Assembly: GCA_900549415.1 (NCBI GenBank)
Contig: URNX01000001.1
Location: 62,001 to 126,000, forward strand
Source: an uncultured bacterium
GTDB lineage: Bacteria; Verrucomicrobiota; Lentisphaeria; Victivallales; UBA1829
Direction of reading: 5' to 3'
DNA: 64,000 bases
The position numbers and the translations under genes are program-made. Under the pieces are notes generated by a model. It made no database searches and was not told the origin of the DNA. It saw nothing but the letters and a program-made list of their open reading frames with translations. Positions 9,007-16,045 of this stretch are shown piece after piece. The first letter of the stretch is position 1; every line of letters starts with the position of its first letter.

Positions 9007-10491
9007 ATGAACAAAGCATTCAGAATGACCGGTCTTGCGGCAATCTGCGCCGGAGGCTTCACCGCTGCCGTCGCCGCGGAACCGGTCTCCCCCGCAAACA
9101 GTGTCAACAAGGAAAAAACCAGAAAAATCCGCTTCATCGAAGACGACGCGCAGGAGTACATGATCTCCAAAGTCTACACGCTCAAACACATCAAAGCAAA
9201 CGACATCGTGCCGTTCGTCCTCGGGGCAGTCAAGCGCTACTCCAACAACTCAAAGGTCGACCGCATCAACTACTCCGCCGGAAAACAGCAGTGGATCGTC
9301 GTCACCACCCCAGCCCCCATGATGCGCTATGTGGATGACATGATCGCCAAGATGGACCGCCCGAGCGGCTCCAAAGACGCCGACGGTTCCATTGTCAAAG
9401 GAACCGGAGTCACCCGCTATGTCTACAATCCCCAGTGGCGCTCCTCCGCCGACATGGTCAAGCTGATGGTCAAAGCCGGCATCTCCGGCGACGCCGATGA
9501 AGCCTATGCCGCTCAGGACGGAACCTACAAAGATCCGAAATCCTCCACCGGAAAGTTCGATTCGCGTATCGTCTACGACGCAACCTCCAACCTCATCTAC
9601 TGGAAGGATTCCGCAAACAAGAGCAAAGACCTTCTCAAATATCTCAAATGGCTCGACCGCCCCGTCCCGCAGGTTCTCGTCACCTTCAAACTCTATGAAG
9701 TCCGCGACAGCGACCTGACCGACATCGGCATCGACTACGCCGCATGGAAGAACGGCCCCGGCCTCCAGCTCGCCGGATTCGGCGCCGATCTCTTCTCCGG
9801 ACGCTGGAACGAAACCGTCCAGGTCGCCCAGCTCGCAAACAAGCTCATGCCCTTCATCTCCGACAGCATGTCCTGGGGATACGGCTCCATGTTCTTCGCT
9901 CCGGCGTTCGACATGAGCTTCATCCGCGTCCTCCAGCAGAACGGCAAAGCGCGCCAGCTCTCCACGGTCACTCTCGCACTCCGCAACGGCAAAGCCGCTT
10001 CCACCACTTTCACGCCCGATTATCAGAACATTCTGAAAAAGGACAACGACAAGACCTACGTGGAAGCCTCGCAGACCGCTTCGCTAAAACTCACCGTTTC
10101 CGCCCCCACAATCTGCTATGACGGCAAATCCGCAGACGGCGTCTTCGACTTCAGCTATGCGCTCTCCAGCGCCTCGGTTGTCGAACGCAACAACTACGGC
10201 AGCGAGCTTTCGGAATCAACCGCAATCAACGGGTTCGGAACAATCCGCATGAAACAGGAATCCTTCCTGACCGGCTGGACCCGCCAGATGGATGTGGAAC
10301 AGACGATCGGCATCCCCTTCCTCTGCGAAATCCCGGTTCTCAAGTACATCTTCGGAACCACCACACGGAACGTCGAGAAGACACACTTCTTCCTGACCGC
10401 CGAATCTGAATTTGTCACCCCCGACACCGACATCTCCAGAATCTCCGGCAAACTCACTGAAATCACCGAACTCGTCCAGAACGAAAAATAA
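9007..10491 (+). CDS. Secretin-like outer-membrane protein 1
   Basis: 494 residues from the ATG at 9007, chosen because AAGGAG lies just upstream and it gives a clean signal peptide (MNKAFRMTGLAAICAGG..., cleavage near AVAA). The N-terminal half has repeat-like segments similar to secretin N-domains (SKVYTLKHIKANDIVPFV). The C-terminal half resembles the secretin domain and ends with the hallmark GIPFLCEIPVLKYIFG and a short amphipathic strand. Secretins form outer-membrane rings for type II/III secretion or type IV pili. No other secretion genes are adjacent. The downstream gene is a paralogue 21 bp away. The assignment to a specific machine is open. Confidence 0.75.
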   Translation: MNKAFRMTGLAAICAGGFTAAVAAEPVSPANSVNKEKTRKIRFIEDDAQEYMISKVYTLKHIKANDIVPFVLGAVKRYSNNSKVDRINYSAGKQQWIVVTTPAPMMRYVDDMIAKMDRPSGSKDADGSIVKGTGVTRYVYNPQWRSSADMVKLMVKAGISGDADEAYAAQDGTYKDPKSSTGKFDSRIVYDATSNLIYWKDSANKSKDLLKYLKWLDRPVPQVLVTFKLYEVRDSDLTDIGIDYAAWKNGPGLQLAGFGADLFSGRWNETVQVAQLANKLMPFISDSMSWGYGSMFFAPAFDMSFIRVLQQNGKARQLSTVTLALRNGKAASTTFTPDYQNILKKDNDKTYVEASQTASLKLTVSAPTICYDGKSADGVFDFSYALSSASVVERNNYGSELSESTAINGFGTIRMKQESFLTGWTRQMDVEQTIGIPFLCEIPVLKYIFGTTTRNVEKTHFFLTAESEFVTPDTDISRISGKLTEITELVQNEK

Positions 10492-10512
10492 GACACGGAA
10501 AGGACTGATTTT

Positions 10513-12384
10513 ATGAACAGAAAACTCAAACGCATACTCCTCGGCGCCGTCTGCACAGCCGCAGGCGCAGCCGCTGCAAGCGAACTGCCTACCGGAAACC
10601 TGAACCCGGCATACTTCCCCTCCAACGTCCAGGCTCAGCTCCAGGTCGGAATCGGAACCGATACCGATGCGGTTCACTTCGTCCGCGACACCTCCGACTC
10701 CAAGATCATCACCAAGACCTACGTTCTCAAAAACGCCGATCCAGCCGAGATCCGCCCCTACCTCCGCAACATGGTTCAGACCGTGCGCACGAATCCGGGG
10801 CTCTTCAACGGAGTCACGGCAAAAGTCGCAAATCACACGGAACTCAGCACGCCGCTCGCAATGTCCGCCTACTACGACCAGTACCTCAAAGCCCCCACCG
10901 GCGTTGAAACCATGGTCCTCATGGACGGCACCGGACTGCTGATCGTCTCCGCTGAAGAGTACCGCTTCAAAGACGGTCCCGACGGCATGGGCATTGACTC
11001 CATCGTCGCCAAACTCGATGCAAAGGGAATCAAGAACTCCTCCGGTCAGCCGAAGTTCCTCTACTTCCCGAAAAACCGTCCGGCTTCCGAACTCCTCAAC
11101 ATGATCGAAGCAGTCGGAGCCAACATGTCCGACGACACCACCGAACTGATCGGCGGCAAAGACAAAGTCCGCGAGGACAAAGACCTCAACGCGCTGTTCT
11201 TCAACACCGCGCTCTATTCGAAGAAGAACATCGAAGAGATGCTGAAACTCTACGACGTTCCGCACCCGCAGGTTCGCATCCGCTACACGGTTTATGAACT
11301 CATGGCGGAAAACGACGGCAAGATCGGCGCCGACTTCCAGGCATGGAAGAACAACGAAGGTGCAAACTTCTTCTCCATGGGCGGAACCTACCGCGACAAC
11401 TGGTCCGCAACCTATGCCGGCGGCATGGTCAAGGGCGGCAAACACAACCTCGCCGAATTCATCAACTTCAACCCGAAGTGGAACACGCGCTACCTCGACT
11501 TCCTCGTCTCCAAGAACAAAGCGAAAATCGCCATGAGCGGTGAAGTCCGCGCAAGAAACAACCAGGCGACCGTCATGAACCGCTCCACCGGCGTCTTCAT
11601 CGTCAATGCGAAAGAAGATACCGGCGCGGCAACCACAATCAGCTCGGGATACGTCAAGGATCAGGGCTCGCTCGACATCACCAGCGCCGGCGGACACAAA
11701 ATCACCGCGAACGGCCCCTTCTCCGTCGTCAAGATTCAGACTCCCTCCACGGTCTGCTATGACCTCCAGGGTGTGAATGGAACCACATTCACCATCGCAG
11801 GACGCAGCGAAGCGGTCAAAACCGTTGAAGCCGCCCGCATCAAAGATGATTCCTCCATCAAATTCTATCTGAACGCCCCCGCGGACGGCGGACGCGGCCC
11901 GGAAATCACCACGAAGCCGGCAAACGGATTCGCCTTCAACATGACCGTCACCCCCTCCGTCACGGAAAAGGCAACGACCCTGAAAGTCGGCGTCACAGCG
12001 ACCTCGCTCCTCGGTTACGCTTCCAGCGGCGCACCGCGTCTCGCAACCAGCGTTTCTGAAAATGATGTCATGATCGGCAACACCACAGGCAACCGGTTTG
12101 TCATCGGCGGAATTCAGAAGAGCGAAGTTGTCCGCAGCTCCACCGGCATCCCGCTCCTGAAGGACATCCCGGTTCTCGGATGGCTCTTCTCCAGCGAGGG
12201 CGAATCCACAAAGAATTCGCAGCTTGTGATCGTCGCTGAATGCGAACTCGTCACCCCCGCAACGGCAATCCCCGCAGGACTCCAGGGCGACATCACCGAC
12301 ATCAAAGATGCCGTCTCCAAGAACACCACAGGTGAATTCAACTCCTACGGATTCCGTCAGTTCGGACTCGATCCCGAACGCTGA
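10513..12384 (+). CDS. Secretin-like outer-membrane protein 2
   Basis: 623 residues with an N-terminal signal peptide (cleavage near AAAA-SELP). It is a paralogue of the preceding protein: both carry TYVLK/VYTLK near the N-terminus, a D-x-x-AWKN motif at the start of the C-terminal domain, and the secretin hallmark, here GIPLLKDIPVLGWLF. This copy has about 110 extra residues in the C-terminal domain (around ITKPANGF and the preceding insert). RBS AAAGGA precedes the ATG and a terminator follows, so the two genes form a bicistron. They could build a hetero-oligomeric ring or serve different export systems, possibly the Tad pilus elsewhere in the window. Confidence 0.75.
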   Translation: MNRKLKRILLGAVCTAAGAAAASELPTGNLNPAYFPSNVQAQLQVGIGTDTDAVHFVRDTSDSKIITKTYVLKNADPAEIRPYLRNMVQTVRTNPGLFNGVTAKVANHTELSTPLAMSAYYDQYLKAPTGVETMVLMDGTGLLIVSAEEYRFKDGPDGMGIDSIVAKLDAKGIKNSSGQPKFLYFPKNRPASELLNMIEAVGANMSDDTTELIGGKDKVREDKDLNALFFNTALYSKKNIEEMLKLYDVPHPQVRIRYTVYELMAENDGKIGADFQAWKNNEGANFFSMGGTYRDNWSATYAGGMVKGGKHNLAEFINFNPKWNTRYLDFLVSKNKAKIAMSGEVRARNNQATVMNRSTGVFIVNAKEDTGAATTISSGYVKDQGSLDITSAGGHKITANGPFSVVKIQTPSTVCYDLQGVNGTTFTIAGRSEAVKTVEAARIKDDSSIKFYLNAPADGGRGPEITTKPANGFAFNMTVTPSVTEKATTLKVGVTATSLLGYASSGAPRLATSVSENDVMIGNTTGNRFVIGGIQKSEVVRSSTGIPLLKDIPVLGWLFSSEGESTKNSQLVIVAECELVTPATAIPAGLQGDITDIKDAVSKNTTGEFNSYGFRQFGLDPER

Positions 12385-12410
12385 GCAGGAAAAAACAGAA
12401 TACCCCGCTT

Positions 12411-12446
12411 GATCCCGTCCGTCAGAAATGGCGGACGGGATTTTTC
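12411..12446 (+). terminator. Rho-independent terminator of the secretin bicistron
   Basis: 9-bp stem TCCCGTCCG (12413-12421) with CGGACGGGA (12432-12440), followed by TTTTT. It separates the secretins from the convergent thioesterase gene. Confidence 0.85.
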
Positions 12447-12458
12447 ATTGCAAAAAAA

Positions 12459-13184
12459 TTATAACCGGACTTCCGCCTGGAAATGCGGAACCGAATCCAC
12501 ACTCTCTTCGATGTACCAGACGCCGTTCTCCGCACTTCCCGAAACGGTCAGAACCGATTCCGGCGCGGTTCCCATCAGGAAGTTTGCCTGAATCTCCGAA
12601 ACCACCGGAGCCGCTCCGAGACGCACACTGAGCCAGTCGAACAGACGCGCAATGTAGCGGGCATTGTTCATGTGGCGGTTCACGTCAATCTGCGATTCGG
12701 TCACCGTGAGCGGCAGAGGATCCGAGCACTCCCGGCGCGGCAGCTTCGGCAGATCGGTGAAAACCCGTTCGCGTCCGCTGTTGTCCGGCAGGGGAATCGG
12801 CAGAGACTCCAATACGCGGAGCGGACGCATTCTCGCCCGGTCGAGCAGGAGCCAGAAGCTGGAACCCGCGGCAATCTGTTCGTCTCCAATGGTCAGAATG
12901 AATTCGCGTGTGGCGAAGAGCTTGTCCACTCCGGAGGGCCATGTGGTCACGGTAATCCGTTCGCCGATTCCCGGCGTGCGGAAAATGCGCAGACGCAGAC
13001 GCGAAAGCACCCACATCATGCCGTGTTTTTCGAGATCGGCGAGCCCGCATCCGAGATTCGCCGCATGATTTGCGGCAGCCTCCTGCATATAATCGAAAAA
13101 GGTGTCGATGCGCAGATTTCCTTCGCGGGAAACTTCCGTATGACGCACGGTAAAATCTTCATTCCAGACAGGCAGAGCGTTCAT
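12459..13184 (-). CDS. Acyl-ACP thioesterase
   Basis: 241 residues forming two hotdog repeats, the layout of bacterial acyl-ACP thioesterases of the FatA/FatB type. The second repeat contains DVNRHMNNARYIARLFDW, which includes the conserved Asn/His catalytic region. It hydrolyses acyl-ACP to free fatty acids and so terminates elongation. The start codon overlaps the folB stop by four bases (ATGA), with AAAGGAG in front, which implies translational coupling. The link with folate synthesis is not obvious and may only be operon packing. Confidence 0.88.
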   Translation of the reverse strand: MNALPVWNEDFTVRHTEVSREGNLRIDTFFDYMQEAAANHAANLGCGLADLEKHGMMWVLSRLRLRIFRTPGIGERITVTTWPSGVDKLFATREFILTIGDEQIAAGSSFWLLLDRARMRPLRVLESLPIPLPDNSGRERVFTDLPKLPRRECSDPLPLTVTESQIDVNRHMNNARYIARLFDWLSVRLGAAPVVSEIQANFLMGTAPESVLTVSGSAENGVWYIEESVDSVPHFQAEVRL

Positions 13185-13537
13185 TTCCGGCTCCTTTCGA
13201 TTTCGATTTCGATTGCTTCCGCCCGGACAGCCGCCGCCGGCTTTGTTATCCGGATCCGCACGGTCTGAATCCGTTCATCCACGCAGAAGCAGTTCTGAAC
13301 CACGCCCTCCCCGAGCGCCTCCAGAAGCTGAAAATGCGACGCCGAAACGAATTCGATGATCCGCCGTTCCACCGCGCTGTAATCGACCGCATCGAACAGA
13401 TTATCGGTTTCTCCGGCCTTCCGCATATCGTATTCAAGCTCAATATTGAACACAACATTCTGCGGAAACTTCTGCTCATGCTCCAATGTCCCGATGATAA
13501 TCGGAAGACGAAGATTTTTTATTCTGATTTTATCCAT
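13181..13537 (-). CDS. folB: Dihydroneopterin aldolase
   Basis: 118 residues from the ATG at 13537, preferred over the upstream GTG because AAGGAG is 5 bases in front of it. FolB features: an early lysine-rich strand with IIGTLEHEQ, the central YDM/VDYSAVERRI segment, and the C-terminal strand VRIRITKPAA. The enzyme converts dihydroneopterin to 6-hydroxymethyl-dihydropterin plus glycolaldehyde in folate synthesis. It heads a two-gene operon with the thioesterase. The hairpin array ends only about 5 bp upstream of its ribosome binding site. Confidence 0.92.
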   Translation of the reverse strand: MDKIRIKNLRLPIIIGTLEHEQKFPQNVVFNIELEYDMRKAGETDNLFDAVDYSAVERRIIEFVSASHFQLLEALGEGVVQNCFCVDERIQTVRIRITKPAAAVRAEAIEIEIERSRK

Positions 13538-13552
13538 AATCACTCCTTAGTT

Positions 13553-13940
13553 AGTGTCGCGCTCTTCGAGCGCTCGGCAAGTGTCGGCGGCAATGCCGCC
13601 TCGAAAGTATCGCCCCATGCGGGGCTCGGCAAGTGTCGCGCTCTTCGAGCGCTCGAAAGAGCCGGGAGCTTCGCTCCGCTGATGCTGACGCATATTATTT
13701 TCAACGCGCGCCTCCGGCGCTTACACGCTGACGCGCAACTCATCCGGTCAATTGCTATACCATTCTGCGTAACGAATCTCTCCATCTCCATCCTCATGCG
13801 GCAACAGCCGCTCAACAGAGCGAAGCTCTCGGCCCTTGCCGAGGCGGCAGCGCCGCCGACACTGTCGAGGAGCGTCAGCGACGACACTTGCCGAGCCCCG
13901 TCTCGGGCGACACTTTCGAGCGCTCGCAGAGCGCGACACT
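13553..13940. repeat. Inverted array of ~26-bp hairpin modules
   Basis: Four plus-strand modules start at 13553, 13580, 13606 and 13632, each AGTGTCG (once AGTATCG), then a 12-14 nt palindrome, then CTCGGCA or CTCGAAA. A fifth, diverged module (AGAGCCG, stem GGAGC/GCTCC) starts at 13658. Five modules in the opposite orientation end at 13836, 13863, 13888, 13914 and 13940. Spacing is 25-27 bp throughout. Palindromes differ between modules (CGCTC/GAGCG, GCGGC/GCCGC, CCCC/GGGG, RGAGC/GCTCY) while the flanks are constant, and left and right copies of one palindrome differ mainly in the loop. A roughly 130-bp core separates the halves. The right half is read through by the 3' end of the REC gene. 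The region has no other supported gene. Confidence 0.85.
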
Positions 13941-14321
13941 CAACACGCCGTCCAGCTGTTCAAACCGGATATCCTTGTCCAAAATGGCGTCCGCTTTGAT
14001 CCACTCGCGAAAATCCGGATCGGAAAGATCAAAATGAAGCCCCGTACGGAAGGATACGCCCGAAATGATAATGGCGCACATCGAAGGGTAGCGCGGACGC
14101 AGATGATGAAGCAGAACAAAACCGCTGTCCGAATACTCCAGCATAATCTCGCAAATCAGAAGATCCGGCGGAATCGCCTCCGCGGCCTCCTCCGCCTCCC
14201 GCGCCGTCGATACAGCCGCGACAGTAAAACCTAAAGATACCAGGTGCGCTTTCAGCGAAGACGAAAATGCCGGATCGGGATCCGCGATCAACGCATGACA
14301 ACCAGTATAAATACTCATCAT
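13875..14321 (-). CDS. Receiver-domain protein with Glu at the phosphoacceptor site
   Basis: 148 residues. Residues about 9-125 look like a CheY-type receiver: acidic pair D14/D16 after beta1, PPDLLICEIML at beta3, IIISG at beta4 and ILDKD at beta5. The phosphoacceptor Asp is Glu (E58), which may mimic the phosphorylated state. No output domain. Residues 128-148 and the stop codon are encoded by the hairpin array, so the native C-terminus has probably been replaced. AAAGGAG precedes two ATGs (14321 and 14318). It is the last gene of the rex-hydrogenase operon, 8 bp after hydA, which hints at a regulatory or adaptor role there. Confidence 0.72.
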   Translation of the reverse strand: MMSIYTGCHALIADPDPAFSSSLKAHLVSLGFTVAAVSTAREAEEAAEAIPPDLLICEIMLEYSDSGFVLLHHLRPRYPSMCAIIISGVSFRTGLHFDLSDPDFREWIKADAILDKDIRFEQLDGVLSVALCERSKVSPETGLGKCRR

Positions 14322-14329
14322 GACTCCTT

Positions 14330-16039
14330 TCAGACAATCACATCTCGCGGAGCATAGACCGTATGGAACAGTTCCGCAGACTCCGGCGCAGATACCGTCT
14401 CAAGCAGCGCGCGGACATCCGGATTGGAATGCGCCGTACGCAGATGCTCGCTCTGGTCAATCGAATAAAGAGCCTGCATCCGCGCCTTGATTTTCTCCGG
14501 CGCAGCTCCGAAGGGTTGTCCGCCGCCCGCAATGCAGCCGCCCGGACATGCATGAATCTCCAGCAGCTTCACATCCCGCATCACTCCCGAACGGATCAGG
14601 TCAAGAACCCGGCGGGCCGTGCCGAGCCCGCTCACCACAACCACACCGATCTCCGTATCACCAACACGGATCGTCGTCTCTTTGAGCGGGTCGAGACCGC
14701 GGACAGATTCAATTTTCATGGATTTCAGTTCGCGTCCCGAAAGCAGACGGTGGGTTGTGCGGAGAATCGCTTCCGCCGTCCCGCCCGAAACATCCGCCAG
14801 TTTGCCAGCCGTGCTGCGCACAGCAAACGGAGTGTCCGCAGGTTCAGGAATAAGAGAATTGAAGTCGATTCCATAAAGACGGATCAGGCGCAGAAGCTCG
14901 CGCGAAGTCAAAACCGCATCCAGCGCCGCTTCGCCTCCGGGAACCGCGTGTGCGGCCTCGGATTTCCGCGCGGTACAGGGCGCGGCGGCAACACAGAAAA
15001 TCCGGTCGGGCGGAATCTCTTCCGCTTTCGCAAAACGCGTGCGGATCAGCGATGCAAGAATGCCCTGTGCGCTCCGCACCGTTGAAAGATTCGGGATGAA
15101 CTCCGGATAAAATTCCTCGATAAACGGAACAGCGGAGGAACAGGCGGCGATCAGCGGAAGATTTGCCCCCGATTTCAGCCGTTCCACAAGCTCTTTTGAC
15201 TGTTCCTGAATCGCGATATCCGCCGCGAACGCGCTGTTGAACACCTTGCGGAAACCGATTCTGCGCAACGCGGCGTTCAGAAGCCCCGGGACATCCATTC
15301 CCGGCTTCAGCCCGAACTCCTCCGCAACTGCAAGAACAACCGCGGGGGAATGCTGGATCACCACGCACTTTTCCGGATCGCCCACCGCCGCGGTAACGCT
15401 GTCCAGCGACGAGTGCTCCACCAGAGCTCCCGTCGGACAGACCAGCGTACACTGTCCGCAGCCGACACAGCTCGAAACATTCATGCTCTGATGAAATGCG
15501 GGCGCGACGACCGTCCGCCCCGCGCGTCCGACGAAGCCGATGGCGGAAACTTTCTGAACCTCCTCGCACACGCGCACGCATTTGCCGCAAAGAATGCATT
15601 TGGATGCATCGCGGACAACGCAAGCTCCGGTCAGGTCGCGCAGTTTCTCCCGGAACCGTTTGCCCGGCGTGCGCTCGCGGACGCCGTATTCCTCCGCGAG
15701 CGTACGCAGACGGCAGTCACGGCTTTTCTGACAGTAAAGACAATCGTCCGGATGATTCGAAAGAAGAAGCTCCAGCAGAGTTCTGCGGGCATTGATGACC
15801 TTCCGCGAATTCGTAAAAATCCGCATTCCCTCCGCGACGGGATAAGAGCAGGACGGAACCAGGCCGTCGCCCTCCGCCCCCTCGACTTCCACAATGCAGA
15901 TCCGGCAGGCGCCCATCGGCGGCAGGTCAGGCAGATGACAGAGTGTCGGAACGCGGATGCCGACGCGCGTCAGAGCGGAAAGAATCGTCTCCCCCTCCTC
16001 AGCATCGATAACCCGGTTGTTGACAGTAATTTCAAACAT
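14330..16039 (-). CDS. hydA: [FeFe]-hydrogenase catalytic subunit, multimeric NAD(P)-linked type, divergent H-cluster
   Basis: 569 residues: N-terminal 2Fe-2S domain (CHLPDL..GACRIC), a His-Cys 4Fe-4S segment (HPDDCLYCQKSRDC), two 4Fe-4S ferredoxin motifs (CILCGKC, CVGCGQC) and the H-cluster domain. H-cluster ligand cysteines are present at C300, C355, C498 and C502, positions nearly matching the Clostridium pasteurianum CpI numbering. However L1 TSCCPxW reads AACSSAV, so the proton-relay Cys299 is Ala, L2 reads APCTARKSE (Met353 to Ala, Lys358 to Arg) and L3 has His in place of Met497. H2 turnover is therefore doubtful or slow. It is preceded by GGAGGAG and by hydB 6 bp upstream. Confidence 0.9.
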   Translation of the reverse strand: MFEITVNNRVIDAEEGETILSALTRVGIRVPTLCHLPDLPPMGACRICIVEVEGAEGDGLVPSCSYPVAEGMRIFTNSRKVINARRTLLELLLSNHPDDCLYCQKSRDCRLRTLAEEYGVRERTPGKRFREKLRDLTGACVVRDASKCILCGKCVRVCEEVQKVSAIGFVGRAGRTVVAPAFHQSMNVSSCVGCGQCTLVCPTGALVEHSSLDSVTAAVGDPEKCVVIQHSPAVVLAVAEEFGLKPGMDVPGLLNAALRRIGFRKVFNSAFAADIAIQEQSKELVERLKSGANLPLIAACSSAVPFIEEFYPEFIPNLSTVRSAQGILASLIRTRFAKAEEIPPDRIFCVAAAPCTARKSEAAHAVPGGEAALDAVLTSRELLRLIRLYGIDFNSLIPEPADTPFAVRSTAGKLADVSGGTAEAILRTTHRLLSGRELKSMKIESVRGLDPLKETTIRVGDTEIGVVVVSGLGTARRVLDLIRSGVMRDVKLLEIHACPGGCIAGGGQPFGAAPEKIKARMQALYSIDQSEHLRTAHSNPDVRALLETVSAPESAELFHTVYAPRDVIV

Positions 16040-16045
16040 GTTTTC

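Noticed and set aside
10216..11697. A 493-codon minus-strand frame inside the secretin genes
   Set aside because: Antisense to both secretin-like genes and glycine/valine-rich without motifs.
13553..13940. CRISPR array
   Set aside because: Units are about 26 bp with an internal palindrome and no unique spacers, the array inverts in the middle, and no cas gene is present.
13334..13999. Open frames on both strands across the hairpin array (also 13540-13887 minus)
   Set aside because: They consist of translated repeat modules plus pieces of folB and REC antisense; no ribosome binding site and the 26-bp period shifts frame at each unit.
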